Positions 6,607 through 14,022 of a stretch of 37,558 nt of DNA are shown one piece after another. The DNA comes from Candidatus Omnitrophota bacterium (GTDB lineage Bacteria; Omnitrophota; Gorgyraeia; Gygaellales; Profunditerraquicolaceae): NCBI GenBank assembly GCA_028717245.1, contig JAQUOD010000011.1, positions 1 through 37,558 of the forward strand, read 5' to 3'. The stretch's first letter is position 1. Each line of letters begins with the position of its first letter. The notes beneath the pieces are model-generated. The model was not told the origin of the DNA. It saw nothing but the letters and a program-made list of their open reading frames with translations, and searched no databases. Position numbers and translations under genes: made by a program.

Positions 6607-7922
6607 TTCCTTCGATCCTTCGATTCACGCTCAGGATTGCCGGTGAGCGTAGTCAAACCATCAAGATATGGCCTTAAAACCTCAGGTATAGCTATGGAGC
6701 CATCCTTCTGCTGGTAATTTTCTAATATGGCAATTACTGTCCGCGCCAAGGCAACCCCTGAACCGTTTAAAGTATGCACAAATTCGGTCGTTGGTCGTTG
6801 GTCGTTGGTCGTTGGTTTACGTCTGAATTTTATATTTGCGCGCCGGGCCTGGAAACTTTCAAAATTGGAACAGCTGGAGACTTCAAGCCAGGAATCCATA
6901 CCCGCAGCATAAGCCTCCAGGTCGTAACATTTGCTTGCGGAAAAACTTAAATCCTGGGTGGATAACATTGCTACCCGGTAAGGTAGGCCCAATAATTGCA
7001 GGGCCTCCTCCGCGTTACCAACTAATCTTTCCAGTTCTTCGTAAGAGGTTTCGGGCCGGACAAATTTTACCAGCTCCACTTTATCAAATTGGTGCACGCG
7101 CATCAGGCCTTTGGTATCCTTTCCGTAGGAACCCGCCTCCCTCCGAAAACAAGCGGTATAGGCAGTATAATAAACCGGCAGTTTATCTTCATCCAGTATT
7201 TCATCGCGGAAGATATTAGTGACCGGAACCTCCGCGGTAGGGATAAGGAATAAATCATCGTCTTTTAAACGATACATATCCTCCTCTAATTTAGGAAGCT
7301 GGCCTGTCCCGGTCATGGAGGCGCGATTAACCAGAAAAGGCGGGAAGACTTCCGTATAACCGTGTTTCTTTGTATGTAAATCAAGCATAAAATTAATCAG
7401 GGCACGCTCTAATCTGGCCCCCCAGCCTTTATAAAGTATAAAATTCGATCCGGAAATTTTTGCGGCCCTGGAAAAATCAATGATATCCAAATGTTGAGCT
7501 AATTCGATATGGGTGGCCGGCTTAAAATCAAACTCAGGAAGCGCCCCCCATGAACGCACGGTCTTTTTACAGGAAGGCTCACCGACAGGAACAGAGGTAT
7601 GCGGGATATTAGGGATGGCTAATAATAACTCATCCAGCTGCGCATTCATCTCTTTCAACCCTGCCTCTAACCCGCCAATCCTCTCTGAGATCTTTTTCAT
7701 GGAAGCAATCTTACTTTTAGCGTCCTTTTTGGCCTTTAATAAAGCGCTGATTTCATCATTGGCCCTATTCCTTTGCGCCCTCAGGTCTTCTACTTCGCTT
7801 AAGGCCTTACGCCGGAAATCATCAAGCTTAACCAAGCCATCAAGGTCTAATTTCAGATTGCGGCTCTTAATCGACTCCTTAACCAAACCTAAATTTTCGC
7901 GGATAAATTTTATATCCAGCAT
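6603..7922 (-). CDS. serS: Seryl-tRNA synthetase
   Basis: 439 residues, standard length. An N-terminal coiled-coil arm (about 27-105) contacts the long variable arm of tRNA-Ser. The class II catalytic core shows motif 2 ([11 protein letters not shown]) and motif 3 (N-G-S-G-V-A-L-A-R...). It charges Ser onto the four tRNA-Ser genes encoded nearby at 1995-5908. Just before motif 3, where the family usually has a short Gly/Lys-Pro loop, residues ~369-379 ([10 protein letters not shown]) are encoded by four copies of a heptanucleotide repeat. The ATG at 7920-7922 has only a weak upstream AAAGAT. It follows the DUF1189-like gene by 13 nt. Confidence 0.97.
   Translation of the reverse strand: MLDIKFIRENLGLVKESIKSRNLKLDLDGLVKLDDFRRKALSEVEDLRAQRNRANDEISALLKAKKDAKSKIASMKKISERIGGLEAGLKEMNAQLDELLLAIPNIPHTSVPVGEPSCKKTVRSWGALPEFDFKPATHIELAQHLDIIDFSRAAKISGSNFILYKGWGARLERALINFMLDLHTKKHGYTEVFPPFLVNRASMTGTGQLPKLEEDMYRLKDDDLFLIPTAEVPVTNIFRDEILDEDKLPVYYTAYTACFRREAGSYGKDTKGLMRVHQFDKVELVKFVRPETSYEELERLVGNAEEALQLLGLPYRVAMLSTQDLSFSASKCYDLEAYAAGMDSWLEVSSCSNFESFQARRANIKFRRKPTTNDQRPTTEFVHTLNGSGVALARTVIAILENYQQKDGSIAIPEVLRPYLDGLTTLTGNPERESKDRRK
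6786..6816. repeat. Heptanucleotide tandem repeat inside serS
   Basis: Four exact copies of GGTCGTT (6786-6813) followed by GGT. The tract encodes the T-T-N-D-Q-R-P-T loop of SerRS in frame. Because 7 is not a multiple of 3, gain or loss of a single unit would shift the frame of an essential gene; only changes of three units would be tolerated. Confidence 0.85.
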
Positions 7923-7935
7923 CGCATCTTTATTT

Positions 7936-8850
7936 TTATTGTGTCAGTTGTTTTTGTGCTATTAAGAACTCTTTACATTTAAATATAGCGGCTATTAAAA
8001 AAAACATATACACGCTGATGTAGAACAGCCCAAAAATAGCGGTATTCCATCTCATAATAATAGACAAAACCGCTAATAAAGTCGGGACAGTCAAGGCATA
8101 AACCCCTATGTTTAAAACCTGGGGATAATTTATTCCTGACCTGGTTAATTTCGCTAAAATAAAAGCTATGGGGCTAAAGAAAAAAAGCTGGATGATTTTA
8201 GCAAAGGCATAATACGAAAATAAAAAAATCAATATAACTGGAGATGCCACCCACGGTAAGATTTTCAGCCATCTAGCCAGGCTTTTGTAGGTAAGCTGGT
8301 GCATTTTCCCCTTGCTAAAGGCTACGTTGATAATCTCTCCCTTAGCTTCTTCTCCCGGCTGCAGCTTAAAATAAGACACCTTAGAGAGGTCATATTCCTT
8401 TATCTCCGTAACACCCTGCGATTCGGTATTCTTGAAGATTAATTTGTTTTTGGTTAATAGCATGGCGAACTCATACCCTTCAAGCGAAGCGATTTTCCCG
8501 GTTGTATCAATAATAAAATCAAACCTGTCTTTCTGCGCCCCCCATCTTTTAATAAATGGCTGCGGGACGGCACAAAAGACATCTCCGTTTTCTATCGTAA
8601 TCGCAGGGATATCCGAAAGAACCTGGGACAGGTTACCCCGCGCCCACTCGGAGACACTAAACACCCTGATTCTTAAATCTATCGTATATTTTACGGATAA
8701 TACCACGGCTACAAAGAGCACCAGTAATATTAAATAACGCAGGCTCCTGCCAAACGTTTGCCGCAAGATACTACAGTAAAAATTAGGATTTAAGCTTTTA
8801 GTTAACTCCTGCCAAAAACTTCCTTTATTCTCTATAGTACTCTCTGTCAT
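7936..8850 (-). CDS. DUF1189-like membrane protein
   Basis: 304 residues: a cytoplasmic N-terminus, one membrane helix (about 37-57), a soluble domain of ~140 residues containing D-T-T-G-K, then four or more hydrophobic helices (about 205-295). This order (helix, extracytoplasmic domain, helix bundle) and the D-T-T-G element resemble DUF1189 proteins. Function is unknown. GGAGG 10 nt before the ATG sits at the very end of rtcB, indicating an operon. It lies between rtcB and serS. Confidence 0.6.
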   Translation of the reverse strand: MTESTIENKGSFWQELTKSLNPNFYCSILRQTFGRSLRYLILLVLFVAVVLSVKYTIDLRIRVFSVSEWARGNLSQVLSDIPAITIENGDVFCAVPQPFIKRWGAQKDRFDFIIDTTGKIASLEGYEFAMLLTKNKLIFKNTESQGVTEIKEYDLSKVSYFKLQPGEEAKGEIINVAFSKGKMHQLTYKSLARWLKILPWVASPVILIFLFSYYAFAKIIQLFFFSPIAFILAKLTRSGINYPQVLNIGVYALTVPTLLAVLSIIMRWNTAIFGLFYISVYMFFLIAAIFKCKEFLIAQKQLTQ

Positions 8851-8865
8851 GCTAAACCTCCGATA

Positions 8866-11847
8866 TCAACCTTTGATTACCCCTAAGGGCCGCATCCTGC
8901 AGACGCGCTTGGAAATCCCGGCATTGTGCACTACATCCACTACTTCATTAACGTCTTTATATGCCTGCGGCGCTTCTTCTACGATTGTGCCGCGTCCGGA
9001 AGCTTTTACTATTATACCTTTAGATTCCAATTCTTTCAATAACATATCTGCGTTAATGGACCTTGTGGCAGCGGTGCGCGATTTTAACCTGCCGGCGCCA
9101 TGGCAGGTAGAGCCGAATGTCTCCTCCGTTGCCTTCTGCGTCCCGATGAGTAGATAAGAATTCCTCCCCATATCTCCCGGAATAATTACCGGCTGGCCTA
9201 TCTTCTTATACCTTTCGGGTAATGCCGGATGGCCCGGCCCAAAGGCGCGCGTGGCGCCTTTACGGTGCACGCAAAGATTTCTTTCTTTACCGTTAACCGT
9301 ATATTTTTCTATCTTGGCAATATTATGGGCTACATCGTAAATCAAATGCATCCCCATCTTTTGCCAGGGCATGGCGAAAACCCTCTCGAAAACCTGGCGC
9401 GTCAGGTGCATCAGGCACTGCCGGTTTGCCCAGGCATAGTTAGCCGCGCATTTCATCGCGCCTATATAGCTCTTTCCTTCGCTGGAATTAACCGGAGCGC
9501 AGGCAAGCTGCCTATCCGGGACATTGATATTGTATTTTGTAAGGCAATGTATCATGCTTTTTACATACTCATCGCAAATCTGATAACCTAAGCCGCGTGA
9601 ACCGGAATGAATCATGACCGTAACCTGACCCAGGGTAAGGCCAAGCGCATCGCAGGCATCGCGGTCATAAAGCTGGTCAATAGCCTGTACCTCCAGGAAA
9701 TGGTTTCCCGAACCCAATGTCCCTGACTGGGCCTTGCCTCTTTCGTAGGCCCTGCCTGAAACACAGCCAGGGTCCGCGCCCTGAATCGCGCCGTATTCTT
9801 CAGTACACTCCAAATCCTCTTCTGTGCCATAGCCCTTCTCTACCGCCCACCTGGCACCCTTGATTAAAATTTCTTTTTCTTCCCGGGCGCTGACTCTGAT
9901 ATCACCTTTTGAACCCACGCCCGAAGGTATGTCCGAAAATAAGGCGTAGACTAAATCCCTGATTTTATCTTTCATCTCATCATATTGGAAATTAGTCTTC
10001 ACCAAGCGCACGCCGCAGTTTGATACCACAAAATTATTGGCAACAAAATTATGATGGGGATGCTCAACGGTAAAGTCATAAACATAATCATCAAAGTTAA
10101 CTTCTTCGATAGACTCGATATTATCCCAAAGCATATTAGAAGTATTTAAGCCTGCGGTAATATCTTCAATAAATTCATTATAAGACGGGAAATTATTGGG
10201 TATTCTGGGTTCAATAAAATTATCCTGTCTCTGGACTACGGATTGAATGTAACGCTTGCCTATAAAATTTTCACCGATCTCTTGAAAAACTTCGCTGTGG
10301 GTAAAACCATTGGCTTTTAGCATCAATATCGTATCAATTTGAGTCGATCGTTTATTGAGAACTTGCTGTTTTAAAGATAGATATTGAATAGCTCGTTTAG
10401 ATAATTCTGATTTCTCTTGATTATACTCAAAACCTATCTTACCCCAAAGATTAATCAAACTTTCTGGCTTACAAGAAAACACTAATTCCAAATGCCAAGA
10501 TGTTTCTCCATTCTTGGTTTGGTATTTTCTTCTTATTACTAAATCTGTCGTATCAACTCCGAAATCTTTAGTCAAACTTGAAATATCTTTCAAAAAATTG
10601 ATCCCGTTCTTTAAATATTTTTCCCGTTTACTCATATAAAAAACAGGAGCATAAAAATTCCCTTTTTTAAATAACTTCGGCCTGGGGATTGAAAGCTCAG
10701 CGCCAAAAAGGCTAGCGATAAAAAGCCGTTTTTGCCAAAGCGAAGCTTTTTTAATCCATATCGGGATTCTATATGGCTGAGATACTTTCTGACCTACTGG
10801 AACACCTAAAGCATTTAATAATACCATTAAACTAGAGGCATTTACATAAAAAGAATAATTAACATAACGTCGAATTTCCCCCTTATAAAGCAATTTTGAT
10901 TTATTTTTATGTATCGGAGAAGGATTATAGTTTATCGCGATTATATCCTCTCGTATTTTCTGCAAATCATCTTTTTTACCAGCAAAACCGACTATACCAT
11001 CTTTCTTATTTCCGATAAAATTCATATAACCATCTCCAAAAACCATTCCCATAATTTTAAGCAAATAAGGCAATTTGGGATGATCATAGCTTAATAAAGC
11101 AAGCCCTCGTTCTCTCAATTTTTTGATTATAGTTTGCCCGCTTTGACCTTTAGGATCTCTACCGAGCCTTAATAACGCTTGTTCAATATCACTTAAAGTA
11201 ACAATGGGTTTATTGCATGGAGGCTCAAAAAGAACTCCGATAAACGGATTCACGGCAAGACGCTTACCTATCTGTAGACGAATTAACTCCTTCATTCCGT
11301 CTGGAGTATAAAATGGGTGATCTGCTGTAGCAATAATTTCTTTCCCCGTAATAGTTTTTAATCGATAAACCTTATTTTTAGGCTTAAATTTAAAAAATAA
11401 TTTAATGCCTGTTCTCTCTAAAATGTCTTTTCCGAAGTCACAACATTGAATTTTTTCTTCATGCCAACTATTATAGAATTCTTTAATTGGCAAAACATAC
11501 CCAAATTCATGCAGAATCAAACTGTCCCCTGATATGCAATTTATGTCATAACCGATCCCACCAGGAGAAATTACTCCATCATTTTCAACATCAGTAGCAG
11601 CGACTCCTCCAATCGGAAAACCAAAACCCCAGTGTATATCAGGCATGGCCAGTGAAGCGTTTACAATGCCCGGCAGGAATGCCACGTTAGCTACCTGCTC
11701 CAACGCCTTGTCGTGCCGGATGTCTTTTAATAATTTTTCATCGGCATAAACTATGCCGGGTACGCGCATACCGGGTTTATAGGAACGGGGTATACGCCAA
11801 CGGTAATCGTCAATCTTTTCCAATTTTCCTTCCCAGAGCTCTGCCAT
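8866..11847 (-). CDS. rtcB: RNA-splicing ligase RtcB, interrupted by an intein
   Basis: 993-residue precursor. Residues 1-103 and 611-993 form a 486-residue RtcB, the family's normal length. The enzyme joins 2',3'-cyclic phosphate or 3'-phosphate RNA ends to 5'-OH ends using GTP and Mn2+. Family landmarks visible are G-Y-D-I-N|C-G-V-R, G-S-G-N-H-F-L-E, H-S-G-S-R-G-L-G and the guanylylation region H-R-K-G-A-T-R. The intein lies immediately before the cysteine of the DINCG motif, a metal ligand, so activity needs splicing. Archease, its activator, is encoded upstream (gap 80 nt). The start is ATG at 11847. Confidence 0.96.
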   Translation of the reverse strand: MAELWEGKLEKIDDYRWRIPRSYKPGMRVPGIVYADEKLLKDIRHDKALEQVANVAFLPGIVNASLAMPDIHWGFGFPIGGVAATDVENDGVISPGGIGYDINCISGDSLILHEFGYVLPIKEFYNSWHEEKIQCCDFGKDILERTGIKLFFKFKPKNKVYRLKTITGKEIIATADHPFYTPDGMKELIRLQIGKRLAVNPFIGVLFEPPCNKPIVTLSDIEQALLRLGRDPKGQSGQTIIKKLRERGLALLSYDHPKLPYLLKIMGMVFGDGYMNFIGNKKDGIVGFAGKKDDLQKIREDIIAINYNPSPIHKNKSKLLYKGEIRRYVNYSFYVNASSLMVLLNALGVPVGQKVSQPYRIPIWIKKASLWQKRLFIASLFGAELSIPRPKLFKKGNFYAPVFYMSKREKYLKNGINFLKDISSLTKDFGVDTTDLVIRRKYQTKNGETSWHLELVFSCKPESLINLWGKIGFEYNQEKSELSKRAIQYLSLKQQVLNKRSTQIDTILMLKANGFTHSEVFQEIGENFIGKRYIQSVVQRQDNFIEPRIPNNFPSYNEFIEDITAGLNTSNMLWDNIESIEEVNFDDYVYDFTVEHPHHNFVANNFVVSNCGVRLVKTNFQYDEMKDKIRDLVYALFSDIPSGVGSKGDIRVSAREEKEILIKGARWAVEKGYGTEEDLECTEEYGAIQGADPGCVSGRAYERGKAQSGTLGSGNHFLEVQAIDQLYDRDACDALGLTLGQVTVMIHSGSRGLGYQICDEYVKSMIHCLTKYNINVPDRQLACAPVNSSEGKSYIGAMKCAANYAWANRQCLMHLTRQVFERVFAMPWQKMGMHLIYDVAHNIAKIEKYTVNGKERNLCVHRKGATRAFGPGHPALPERYKKIGQPVIIPGDMGRNSYLLIGTQKATEETFGSTCHGAGRLKSRTAATRSINADMLLKELESKGIIVKASGRGTIVEEAPQAYKDVNEVVDVVHNAGISKRVCRMRPLGVIKG
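10018..11538 (-). mobile_element. Intein with LAGLIDADG endonuclease in RtcB
   Basis: 507 residues (104-610 of the precursor). It starts with Cys104 (C-I-S-G-D-S-L, block A), has the block B T-A-D-H-P-F motif (174-179), and ends F-V-V-S-N before the +1 Cys. The penultimate residue is Ser rather than the common His. The DOD endonuclease core has motif 1 (L-K-I-M-G-M-V-F-G-D-G, about 263-273) and a motif 2 that reads F-I-A-S-L-F-G-A-E-L-S (about 376-386), with Glu where Asp is usual. A helix-turn-helix-like segment follows near 535-560. RtcB inteins at this same Cys are known in archaea (Pyrococcus), so cross-domain transfer is plausible. Confidence 0.93.
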
Positions 11848-11877
11848 AGTTTTGAGTATTCCGATAGATAATTATTA

Positions 11878-11928
11878 GGGACAGTCCCCTTGGTTTCTAA
11901 TAAGTCCGATATCTTCGGGGACAGTCCC
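11878..11928. repeat. Paired GGGACAGTCCC palindromes between archease and rtcB
   Basis: GGGACAGTCCCC at 11878-11889 and GGGGACAGTCCC at 11917-11928, same orientation, 39 nt apart. Each is itself a GGGAC/GTCCC palindrome. The last C of the second copy is the first base of the archease stop codon complement. They belong to the same family as the repeats at 22803, 31911 and 34500. Confidence 0.7.
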
Positions 11929-12344
11929 TATACATCTAAGATTATTTCTGCCTGCCAGGTTGAACCGGACTTCTTTAACTGCAACTGGTGATATGTCGCT
12001 GCCTTGATCTCCGTATTCACTTTATAATTATTGATATCCTCAGCCACTGCCATAGCTTCTATACGATAATCAGTAAGATTATCTATCTTAAAGCCTGTAA
12101 ATATCAGGCCTTTGGCTGCGGATAAAAATAATAATTCATTCAGCCAATTTATCAAAAGTTCTTCTCTGGTTTGGGCATCTTGAGATATTCTTAATTTTTT
12201 TTTGGGGAGAGCTCCTGAATTCCGTCTGGCAGCCATAATATCGAACACCGCCAGGGCAGCATTTTTAAATAAACTTTTTAAATTACTCCCCTTTACCCGG
12301 ATGCTTATATCTGCGGTGTGCCCGATAAGTCTGTAGGTTTTCAA
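11928..12344 (-). CDS. Archease, RtcB-activating protein
   Basis: 138 residues from a proposed TTG start at 12342-12344. The archease pattern is clear: H-T-A-D-I-S-I-R-V near the N-terminus, L-I-N-W-L-N-E-L-L-F-L in the middle, and E-I-K-A-A-T-Y-H-Q-L followed by W-Q-A-E-I-I-L-D-V at the C-terminus. It speeds multiple-turnover ligation by RtcB, encoded next. The frame is open further upstream (ATG-like codon at 12419), but that part is translation of tRNA-Lys, and archease proteins normally begin with M-K-x-Y-R just where the TTG lies. No ribosome binding site is seen. The tRNA 3' end is 14 nt upstream. Confidence 0.9.
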   Translation of the reverse strand: MKTYRLIGHTADISIRVKGSNLKSLFKNAALAVFDIMAARRNSGALPKKKLRISQDAQTREELLINWLNELLFLSAAKGLIFTGFKIDNLTDYRIEAMAVAEDINNYKVNTEIKAATYHQLQLKKSGSTWQAEIILDV

Positions 12345-12358
12345 GAAGAAATGAGGTT

Positions 12359-12434
12359 TGGTGGGCCATGATGGAGTCGAACCATCGACCTTGACATTAA
12401 GAGTGTCCTGCTCTACCAATTGAGCTAATGGCCC
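12359..12434 (-). tRNA. tRNA-Lys(CTT)
   Basis: 76 nt with CCA encoded (12359-12361). Acceptor GGGCCAT/ATGGCCC, discriminator A; D arm AGCTC...GAGC; anticodon CTT at 12399-12401 in loop CTCTTAA; T arm GATGGTTCGACTCCATC. The anticodon stem has one mismatch at the outer pair (G27-A43). A 13-nt copy of its 5' end recurs at 12476-12488. Confidence 0.94.
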
Positions 12435-12450
12435 TGATTTAGTTGTCTGA

Positions 12451-12484
12451 CATTAGCGAATCCGCCTATGGCGGAGAGCTAATG
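12451..12484. repeat. Compound palindrome carrying a tRNA-Lys 5'-end copy
   Basis: CATTAGC (12451-12457) pairs with GCTAATG (12478-12484), and inside it TCCGCC (12461-12466) pairs with GGCGGA (12470-12475) around TAT. The right side, GAGCTAATGGCCC (12476-12488), is identical to the 5' end of tRNA-Lys(CTT) (12422-12434). The palindrome is therefore built partly from tRNA sequence. Confidence 0.6.
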
Positions 12485-12559
12485 GCCCGGACGTATTTTA
12501 ATATTAGGCAATATTTTATCCTAAAATATGTTACTTGGCAATATGCAATTTATAATTAA

Positions 12560-12621
12560 TGCGCCTGGCTGGACTTGAACCAGCAACGCCTAGCTCCGAA
12601 GGCTAGCGCTCTATCCAATTG
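12560..12621 (-). pseudogene. Truncated tRNA-Arg(TCG) pseudogene
   Basis: The 3' two-thirds of a tRNA are intact: anticodon arm CTAGC-CTTCGGA-GCTAG (TCG), T arm GCTGGTTCAAGTCCAGC, acceptor 3' strand CAGGCGC and discriminator A. The 5' part breaks off in the D arm: after CAATTGGATAGAGCG the expected AGCT and 5' acceptor strand are replaced by unrelated AT-rich sequence. It shares 33 consecutive bases with the intact tRNA-Arg(TCG) at 12702-12774, but its T and acceptor arms differ. It therefore looks like a second isodecoder that decayed or was cut at the D arm. Confidence 0.75.
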
Positions 12622-12645
12622 TCCCGCTAAATAATTATATTCGAT

Positions 12646-12659
12646 GGCGGGATCCCGCC
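12646..12659. repeat. Short GC palindrome GGCGGGATCCCGCC
   Basis: A 14-bp perfect palindrome beside the broken end of the pseudo-tRNA, with a further GGCGGG at 12676-12681. The 12435-12701 interval otherwise holds only the pseudo-tRNA and the compound palindrome; I see no gene in it. Confidence 0.55.
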
Positions 12660-12701
12660 TGCTATTCAAAAGCTTGGCGGGAAGCTACTGAATTAGATAA
12701 A

Positions 12702-12774
12702 CGCGCTCGGGGAGAGTCGAACTCCCAACGCCTAGCTCCGAAGGCTAGCGCTCTATCCATTGAGCTACGAGCGC
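12702..12774 (-). tRNA. tRNA-Arg(TCG)
   Basis: 73 nt, no encoded CCA. Acceptor GCGCTCG/CGAGCGC, discriminator G; D arm AGCTC...GAGC; anticodon TCG in loop CTTCGGA closed by CTAGC/GCTAG; T arm GGGAGTTCGACTCTCCC. Its 5' end lies 3 nt after the stop codon of the radical SAM gene, so the two probably share a transcript. Confidence 0.95.
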
Positions 12775-12777
12775 CGT

Positions 12778-13497
12778 CTATATTATCTCGCACTTATCAC
12801 CCAGGATTCTCCTGATTTTCTCCAACTTGCCTTTTTCCAAGGACGATACATTCTCCTTAGCAGTTGTGCGAATAGGCGAATTTAACTGAATCTTATCAGG
12901 ATTGATTTTCTCTATTGCGTCTTTTAGCTTTTTAATATGCCTTAGGTCATCGTTGACGCCCTTAACCAGCATCACCTCTAACCAGATCTTGCCTCTAAAT
13001 TCCTTTCTTAAATCTATCAAGCCGCTGATTATATTTTCTGTTTCTATGGCCTCTTGCGGCCGGTTAATCTCCGTAAATACCCTCTCGTTTATGGCATTTA
13101 AGGAGGGGACTATCAGACTAGCGCCGAGTAATGCCTTGCGCACCGAAGCAATATTTAGCAATGAGGCATTAGTGATAACCGTAATGGGCACCAGGGTAAT
13201 ATTTTTTATACCTGCGATTAACTGGCCTATCGCGATATTCAGGGTGGGCTCGCCTGAACCAGAAAGGGTGATATAATCCAGGCGTTTGGCATCTAAAACA
13301 TTATTTTCCAGCCACGACTTTAATTCATCGACGATCTCCTGGGGCGGTATATATTCTTTTATTTCCCTGGTCTTTTCTGACGTCTGGCCTAACTGGCAGT
13401 AAATACAGTTAAAGCTGCATATCTTATGGGGGGTAAGCGTGATTCCCAAAGACATGCCTAATCTGCGTGATTTTACCGGACCGTATATATATTTCAT
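12778..13497 (-). CDS. Radical SAM protein, COG0731 type
   Basis: 239 residues. The 4Fe-4S/SAM motif is C-S-F-N-C-I-Y-C (Cys27, Cys31, Cys34), and a glycine-rich SAM-contact segment L-S-G-S-G-E-P-T follows near 80-85. The N-terminus Y-G-P-V-K-S-R-R-L-G-M-S-L-G is characteristic of bacterial COG0731 proteins, which are relatives of TYW1 (wybutosine synthesis on tRNA-Phe). The bacterial substrate is not established. Its place beside tRNA genes fits an RNA-related role but does not prove one. The start is ATG at 13497. A GGGGGG tract 10-15 nt upstream, which would serve as ribosome binding site, is part of the terminator hairpin. Confidence 0.8.
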   Translation of the reverse strand: MKYIYGPVKSRRLGMSLGITLTPHKICSFNCIYCQLGQTSEKTREIKEYIPPQEIVDELKSWLENNVLDAKRLDYITLSGSGEPTLNIAIGQLIAGIKNITLVPITVITNASLLNIASVRKALLGASLIVPSLNAINERVFTEINRPQEAIETENIISGLIDLRKEFRGKIWLEVMLVKGVNDDLRHIKKLKDAIEKINPDKIQLNSPIRTTAKENVSSLEKGKLEKIRRILGDKCEII

Positions 13498-13499
13498 TC

Positions 13500-13549
13500 T
13501 AAATAAAATCCCCCCACCTTCTTATCTATGCTCATACGAAAGTAGGGGG
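13500..13549 (-). terminator. Intrinsic terminator or attenuator before the radical SAM gene
   Basis: Read on the minus strand, CCCCCTACTTTC pairs over 12 positions (two G-U) with GAAGGTGGGGGG, followed by ATTTTATTT. It lies just after the CBM48 gene, so it can end that transcript. Because the 3' arm also holds the only purine tract upstream of the radical SAM ATG, it could additionally gate that gene's translation. Confidence 0.75.
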
Positions 13550-13561
13550 AGTAATTATTTT

Positions 13562-13837
13562 TTACTTTACCTCTATAATGCAATTATGGGTACCAAAGGC
13601 GTTAGGGACACAAGAAGTGCAATGCGGGTCGTTAAGCCAGGAACCGTCTACAAAAAACTTATATTCATGCCTGCCCGGTTTCAGATTGACCTTTGCTGCC
13701 CAATTACCCTTAGAATCTTTCTTGGCAGAAAGCAGCTTGGTGTTCCATTTATTAAAAGTACCTGCCAAAGCCACCCGTTTTGCCTGCGGCGCATATAACC
13801 TGAATTCCGTAGGTTTTGATTTTGTTAATATAGCCAT
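13562..13837 (-). CDS. Stand-alone CBM48 glycogen-binding domain protein
   Basis: 91 residues, essentially one early-set carbohydrate-binding module. The family pattern is F-R-L-Y-A-P-Q-A-K-R-V-A-L-A-G-T-F-N-K-W-N near the N-terminus, then G-N-W, P-G-R-H-E-Y-K-F-F-V-D-G-S-W and N-D-P. Trp31 and Trp67 are the likely sugar-stacking residues. The ATG at 13837 is chosen over an upstream in-frame ATG (13873) because AAGGAGG lies 6 nt before it. No catalytic domain is attached, so it may act as a glycogen- or starch-binding adaptor (inference). It has its own likely promoter and terminator. Confidence 0.88.
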   Translation of the reverse strand: MAILTKSKPTEFRLYAPQAKRVALAGTFNKWNTKLLSAKKDSKGNWAAKVNLKPGRHEYKFFVDGSWLNDPHCTSCVPNAFGTHNCIIEVK

Positions 13838-13860
13838 AGCCCCCCTCCTTTTTCTAAAAT

Positions 13861-13890
13861 CATTTACGCACAATAATATAGCGCTGTCAA
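13861..13890 (-). promoter_or_regulatory. Likely sigma-70 promoter of the CBM48 gene
   Basis: A perfect -35 TTGACA (13885-13890, minus strand) is followed after 18 bp by TAAATG (13861-13866), a weaker -10. The ribosome binding site AAGGAGG at 13844-13850 follows closely, so the leader would be short. Confidence 0.5.
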
Positions 13891-13905
13891 GGTTTTTTTC
13901 AATGA

Positions 13906-13948
13906 GCCCACAATTTACAGAACGATAGTAAATGTAAATTGTTTGGGC
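13906..13948. repeat. Inverted repeat between lpxI and the CBM48 gene
   Basis: GCCCA (13906-13910) and CAATTTACA (13911-13919) pair with TGTAAATTG (13933-13941) and TGGGC (13944-13948), a 14-bp interrupted stem. On the minus strand it is downstream of lpxI, but no T-run follows in that direction, so a terminator role is uncertain. A smaller ATATCCT/AGGATAT repeat lies at about 13989-14011. Confidence 0.5.
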
Positions 13949-14022
13949 GAATTGAATCCTCCGAAGCCCGTAATTAGCTATAGATTAGATATCCTAGGGC
14001 AAAGGAGGATATTTCTTTTCAC

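Noticed and set aside
8866-11847. RtcB split by a frameshift or a separate endonuclease gene
   Set aside because: The frame is continuous and intein splice blocks with Cys at both junctions are present.
12345-12419. Longer archease N-terminus
   Set aside because: It is translation of tRNA-Lys. Archease homology starts at the TTG at 12344.
12560-12621. Functional second tRNA-Arg(TCG)
   Set aside because: The 5' acceptor strand and D stem are missing and no compatible sequence follows within a short distance.
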